Shown in pieces: positions 5,860 through 8,039 of a stretch of 8,039 nucleotides of DNA. The notes under the pieces were generated by a model, which saw nothing but the letters and a program-made list of their open reading frames with translations, made no database searches and had not been told where the DNA came from. A program made the translations under genes and the position numbers. The stretch is from JAMIFN01 sp035906235. Its GTDB lineage: Bacteria; Pseudomonadota; Gammaproteobacteria; Burkholderiales; Burkholderiaceae_C. Position 1 is the first letter of the stretch, and the number at the start of each line of letters is the position of its first letter. The stretch covers positions 1 through 8,039 of the forward strand of contig JAMIFN010000123.1 in the NCBI GenBank assembly GCA_035906235.1, in the 5' to 3' direction.

Positions 5860-6381
5860 TTAGGCCAACAGCGAGGTTTTCATCTGTTCCAGGCGGGCTT
5901 TGACGGAGGTGTCTAGCACTTCATCGCCAACGACCACGCGGATGCCGCCTATCAGCTCAGGATCCAAGCTGACATGGGCGTTGAGCTTGCGCGCAAAACG
6001 CTTTTCCAAAGCTGCGACGGTATCGCTCAGCGCCTGGCTATCCAGCGCAAAAGCGCTGAAAATTTGGGCATCTGACACACCGGCGCCAGCGTTTTGCAGC
6101 GCACGAAATTGCAGCGCAATCTCGGGCAAAGCCGCTAAGCGCTTGTTATCGATCAGCGCCGCGACAAAATTTTGTGCTTTGCTGTCCAAGCTAACCTTGG
6201 CCGCTGCGGCCAAAGTGTTGGCAATATCTGCAGGCTGGGTTTTGGGGTGCGCCGCGTATTGCTGCATCTCGTTTTGAGCGGCAACAAAAGCAATGGCGTC
6301 TAGCCATGCGGCATCGGCCGAACCCAGAGACGCAAACAGGGCCTCTGCATAAGGGCGGGCAATGGTTGCAAGTTCAGCCAT
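5860..6381 (-). CDS. atpH: ATP synthase F1 subunit delta
   Basis: Delta, 173 residues, the peripheral-stalk cap that ties the b dimer to the top of F1. The N-terminal six-helix domain starts ELATIARPYAEALF (3-16) and includes NFVAALIDNKRLAALPEI (71-88). The C-terminal signature DPELIGGIRVVVGDEVLDTSV (140-160), with its following helix ARLEQM, is the best conserved part. The ATG lies 10 bases after the atpF stop. Its likely ribosome binding site AAGGGG (6388-6393) overlaps that stop, so translation is probably coupled to atpF. It is poorly conserved as a family, but position and the C-terminal motif make the call secure. Confidence 0.96.
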   Translation of the reverse strand: MAELATIARPYAEALFASLGSADAAWLDAIAFVAAQNEMQQYAAHPKTQPADIANTLAAAAKVSLDSKAQNFVAALIDNKRLAALPEIALQFRALQNAGAGVSDAQIFSAFALDSQALSDTVAALEKRFARKLNAHVSLDPELIGGIRVVVGDEVLDTSVKARLEQMKTSLLA

Positions 6382-6391
6382 TTCGAACCCC

Positions 6392-6862
6392 TTACAGCTC
6401 AGTTTTCAAGCGCGAGAGCAAGTCGGCGTGAGCCGCAGCATTGACCTCTTTGCGCAGAATCTGCTCAGCACCTTTAACCGCCAAGCCGGCAACTTGTTCA
6501 CGCAGCACTTCGCGCGCTTTGATCACTTGTTGTTCGGTATCAGCCTGGGCTGCAGCCATGATTTTGGCAGCCTCTTCCGTAGCGCGCCCTTTAGCCTCTT
6601 CCACGATGGCTTGCGCGCGGCGCTCAGCATCGGCCAAGAGACCTGAAGTTTGATCGCGACTGGCAGACAGCTCGGCTTCGACGCGCTTGTTTGCAGAAGC
6701 GAGTTCCAACTTGGCTTTATCAGCCGCAGCCAAACCGTCGGCAATTTTTTGCCTGCGCTCATCTAGGGCATTCATGATGGGTGGCCACACGAATTTCATC
6801 GTGAACAGACCCAGCAAGAAGAAAACGATGATCTGCAGGACTAAAGTTGCATTGATATTCAC
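6392..6862 (-). CDS. atpF: ATP synthase Fo subunit b
   Basis: Subunit b, 156 residues as in E. coli. Two copies form the peripheral stator stalk that holds alpha3beta3 against rotation. One N-terminal membrane helix (about 8-27, LQIIVFFLLGLFTMKFVWPP) is followed by the usual VWPP(I/L)..ALDER.. junction (25-36). A long charged, alanine-rich coiled coil (about 40-125) and a C-terminal delta-binding part follow. The start is GTG, not ATG: GTG AAT ATC AAT GCA ACT encodes MNINATL, the expected N-terminus for betaproteobacterial b, and AAAAGGA (6870-6876) sits seven bases ahead. The gene follows atpE after 65 bases carrying a strong hairpin. GTG may lower its translation relative to atpE. Confidence 0.96.
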   Translation of the reverse strand: MNINATLVLQIIVFFLLGLFTMKFVWPPIMNALDERRQKIADGLAAADKAKLELASANKRVEAELSASRDQTSGLLADAERRAQAIVEEAKGRATEEAAKIMAAAQADTEQQVIKAREVLREQVAGLAVKGAEQILRKEVNAAAHADLLSRLKTEL

Positions 6863-6888
6863 TTGCTTGTCCTTTTCGTTTAATGCTT

Positions 6889-6921
6889 AAAAAACCAGGA
6901 GGCAGGCGCTAAACGCCTGCC
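6889..6921 (-). other. Strong hairpin plus T tract between atpE and atpF (possible attenuator)
   Basis: GGCAGGCG (6901-6908) and CGCCTGCC (6914-6921) form a perfect 8-bp GC-rich stem with a 5-base loop, 6 bases after the atpE stop. On the minus strand a T6 run (6889-6894) follows six bases past the stem. The spacer makes it a weak terminator at most. It may cause partial termination or protect the 3' end of an atpBE message. Confidence 0.6.
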
Positions 6922-6927
6922 GCCAGT

Positions 6928-7173
6928 TTATTTAGCAATGAAAGGGTTAGCGAAGGCAAACAGCAGAGCGATAGCCACACCGATCAGGAAGGCCGCGTCG
7001 ATCAGACCAGCCAAAATGAACATTTTGGTTTGCAGGCTGTTCATCAGCTCAGGCTGACGCGCAGAAGATTCGAGGAATTTACCGCCCATCAGCGCGATAC
7101 CGATAGACGCGCCGATAGCGCCCAAACCAACAATAATGCCGCAAGCCAGTGCTACAAAACCCAATACATCCAT
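6928..7173 (-). CDS. atpE: ATP synthase Fo subunit c (proteolipid)
   Basis: An 81-residue hairpin protein; about ten or more copies form the rotating membrane ring. Helix 1 is about 4-30, the polar loop is ESSARQPEL (35-43) with the invariant RQP, and helix 2 is about 50-76. Asp59 in GLIDAAF is the proton carrier, equal to E. coli Asp61. The sodium-type signature (Gln in helix 1, Glu-Ser/Thr in helix 2) is absent, so protons are the likely coupling ion. The glycine packing motif of helix 1 reads G21-S23-G25-A27 rather than the full GxGxGxG, which may matter for ring size. ATG follows AAGGAG (7179-7184) with a 5-base spacer, the strongest site in the operon, and a U-rich leader precedes it. 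Confidence 0.98.
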   Translation of the reverse strand: MDVLGFVALACGIIVGLGAIGASIGIALMGGKFLESSARQPELMNSLQTKMFILAGLIDAAFLIGVAIALLFAFANPFIAK

Positions 7174-7190
7174 GATTGCTCCTTAAGGAT

Positions 7191-7215
7191 AGAAATAAAC
7201 AAAAGAAAAAGAAAA
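7191..7215 (-). promoter_or_regulatory. U-rich translational enhancer-like leader of atpE
   Basis: On the minus strand 20 of 25 bases are T, in runs of 3 to 5 broken by single C, G or A, ending seven bases before the AAGGAG of atpE. E. coli atpE also has a U-rich region upstream of its start that raises translation, so this is a plausible equivalent that would bind ribosomal protein S1. A palindrome CCTTAAGG (7181-7188) overlaps the ribosome binding site. Confidence 0.5.
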
Positions 7216-7232
7216 CAGTCTTTGCCCGCGCC

Positions 7233-8039
7233 TTAGTGGGCGTCGTGCGCTTGACCAATGTAAATCAGGGTCAACATCATGAAGATGAAGGCCTGAAGAG
7301 TGATGATCAGAATGTGGAAGACTGCCCACACCCAACCAGCAATGATATGGCCAAGGCCCATACCAATTCCGCCGCCGATGCCCATTTGCAGCGCAACGCC
7401 GCCCATCAAGGCAATCAACATAAAGACCAACTCGCCGGCAAACATATTGCCGAACAACCGCATACCGTGAGAAACCGTTTTGGCTACAAATTCAATGATT
7501 TGCATGGCAAAGTTGAGCACCCCCAAGATGACGGCAAAAAATGGATTTTTGCTGCCGCCGAAAGGCGCCGTCACCAGCTCGTGCCCCCAGCCGCTCAGAC
7601 CTTTGATCTTTACGCTGTAGAAAAAGCACACCAGCAAAATCGTGCTGGATAAGCCCAAGGTGGTGGACAAATCAGCCGTAGGCACCACACGCATAAAGGC
7701 ATGATGGTCACCCGTACCGTGCTGCCACAGCCACGGCAGTAAATCTACAGGCAACATGTCCATGGCATTCATCAAGAAGATCCAGACAAACACCGTCAAA
7801 GCCAAAGGCGCGACGAATTTGATGCTTTTTTCGTTGTGGATCACGCTCTTGGCCTGATCTTCCACCATTTCCACCAGCATCTCAACAGCCGCCTGGAAGC
7901 GACTAGGCACGCCCGAGGTGGATTTGCGCGTTGCCAGCCAAAGCACCCAGCAACCAATAACACCCAAGACCACGCTGTAGATCAGGGAATCAAAGTTGAA
8001 AATAGAAAAATCAATGATGCTGGTTTGCGTAACATCATT
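7233..8039 (-). CDS. atpB: ATP synthase Fo subunit a (5' end outside window)
   Basis: The last 268 codons; about 20 to 30 N-terminal residues lie beyond the right edge. The frame is open up to base 8039 (NDVTQTSIIDFSIFNFDSLI at the edge), so GTG 7973 is internal, not the start. Subunit a forms the two proton half-channels beside the c-ring. Essential Arg (E. coli Arg210) is encoded at 7458-7460 in HGMRLFGNMFAGE. Asn and Glu in that block match Asn214 and Glu219, and His and Gln in FHILIITLQAF match His245 and Gln252. Five to six membrane helices are apparent, one ending in MNAMDMLPVDLLP. A glycine-rich loop (MGIGGGIGMGLG) precedes the last helix and is richer in Gly than I would expect. 59 bases separate it from atpE. 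Confidence 0.97.
   Translation of the reverse strand, partial: NDVTQTSIIDFSIFNFDSLIYSVVLGVIGCWVLWLATRKSTSGVPSRFQAAVEMLVEMVEDQAKSVIHNEKSIKFVAPLALTVFVWIFLMNAMDMLPVDLLPWLWQHGTGDHHAFMRVVPTADLSTTLGLSSTILLVCFFYSVKIKGLSGWGHELVTAPFGGSKNPFFAVILGVLNFAMQIIEFVAKTVSHGMRLFGNMFAGELVFMLIALMGGVALQMGIGGGIGMGLGHIIAGWVWAVFHILIITLQAFIFMMLTLIYIGQAHDAH

Noticed and set aside
7233..7973. atpB as a complete gene starting at 7973
   Set aside because: The codon is an internal GTG (Val) and the same frame continues without a stop to the window edge with residues expected for the N-terminal part of subunit a.

Overview
The window holds most of a bacterial F1Fo ATP synthase operon on the minus strand (about 1420 to 8039). 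To its left lies an accessory stretch (1 to about 1380) with the end of an IS256-family insertion sequence, one orphan phage tail gene and several intergenic repeats. The protein sequences point to Betaproteobacteria, order Burkholderiales, most likely a Comamonadaceae relative. The clearest mark is in AtpD: the segment between DFYHEM and MVYGQMNEPPG is longer than in E. coli or Burkholderia as I remember them, and has the VVNxxxLxESKVAMVYG form I associate with Comamonadaceae. The AtpA C-terminal part (KQAQYSPLPASLMG) fits the same group. This placement is from memory and was not tested by a search.

Layout, left to right. 1-199: 3' end of an IS256-type transposase and the terminal inverted repeat of its element. 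200-338: short leader with a possible cut-off reading frame. 339-815: intact-looking phage virion morphogenesis / tail completion protein with a good ribosome binding site but no other phage gene in view. 816-1437: no credible gene. This gap holds a leftward terminator-like hairpin, a perfect 9-bp palindrome, an unusual array of TCCC motifs spaced exactly 10 bp apart, three palindromic REP-like repeats and the tandem terminators of the atp operon.

Right part, read leftward: atpB (5' end outside the window), atpE, atpF, atpH, atpA, atpG, atpD, atpC. This is the standard order. atpB, atpE and atpF encode the membrane Fo sector (a, c-ring, b stalk). atpH, atpA, atpG, atpD and atpC encode delta, alpha, gamma, beta and epsilon of F1. 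All the nucleotide-binding and proton-path residues I looked for are present, so the enzyme should be a working proton-driven ATP synthase. Gaps are 10 to 69 nt, which suggests one transcript.

The atp genes themselves are ordinary. The points worth a second look are the phased TCCC array next to the phage gene, hairpins placed directly after atpE and atpD (the two genes whose products are needed in more copies than that of the next gene), a U-rich leader before atpE, and a modified glycine motif in the c subunit. I found no convincing undescribed multi-gene system.
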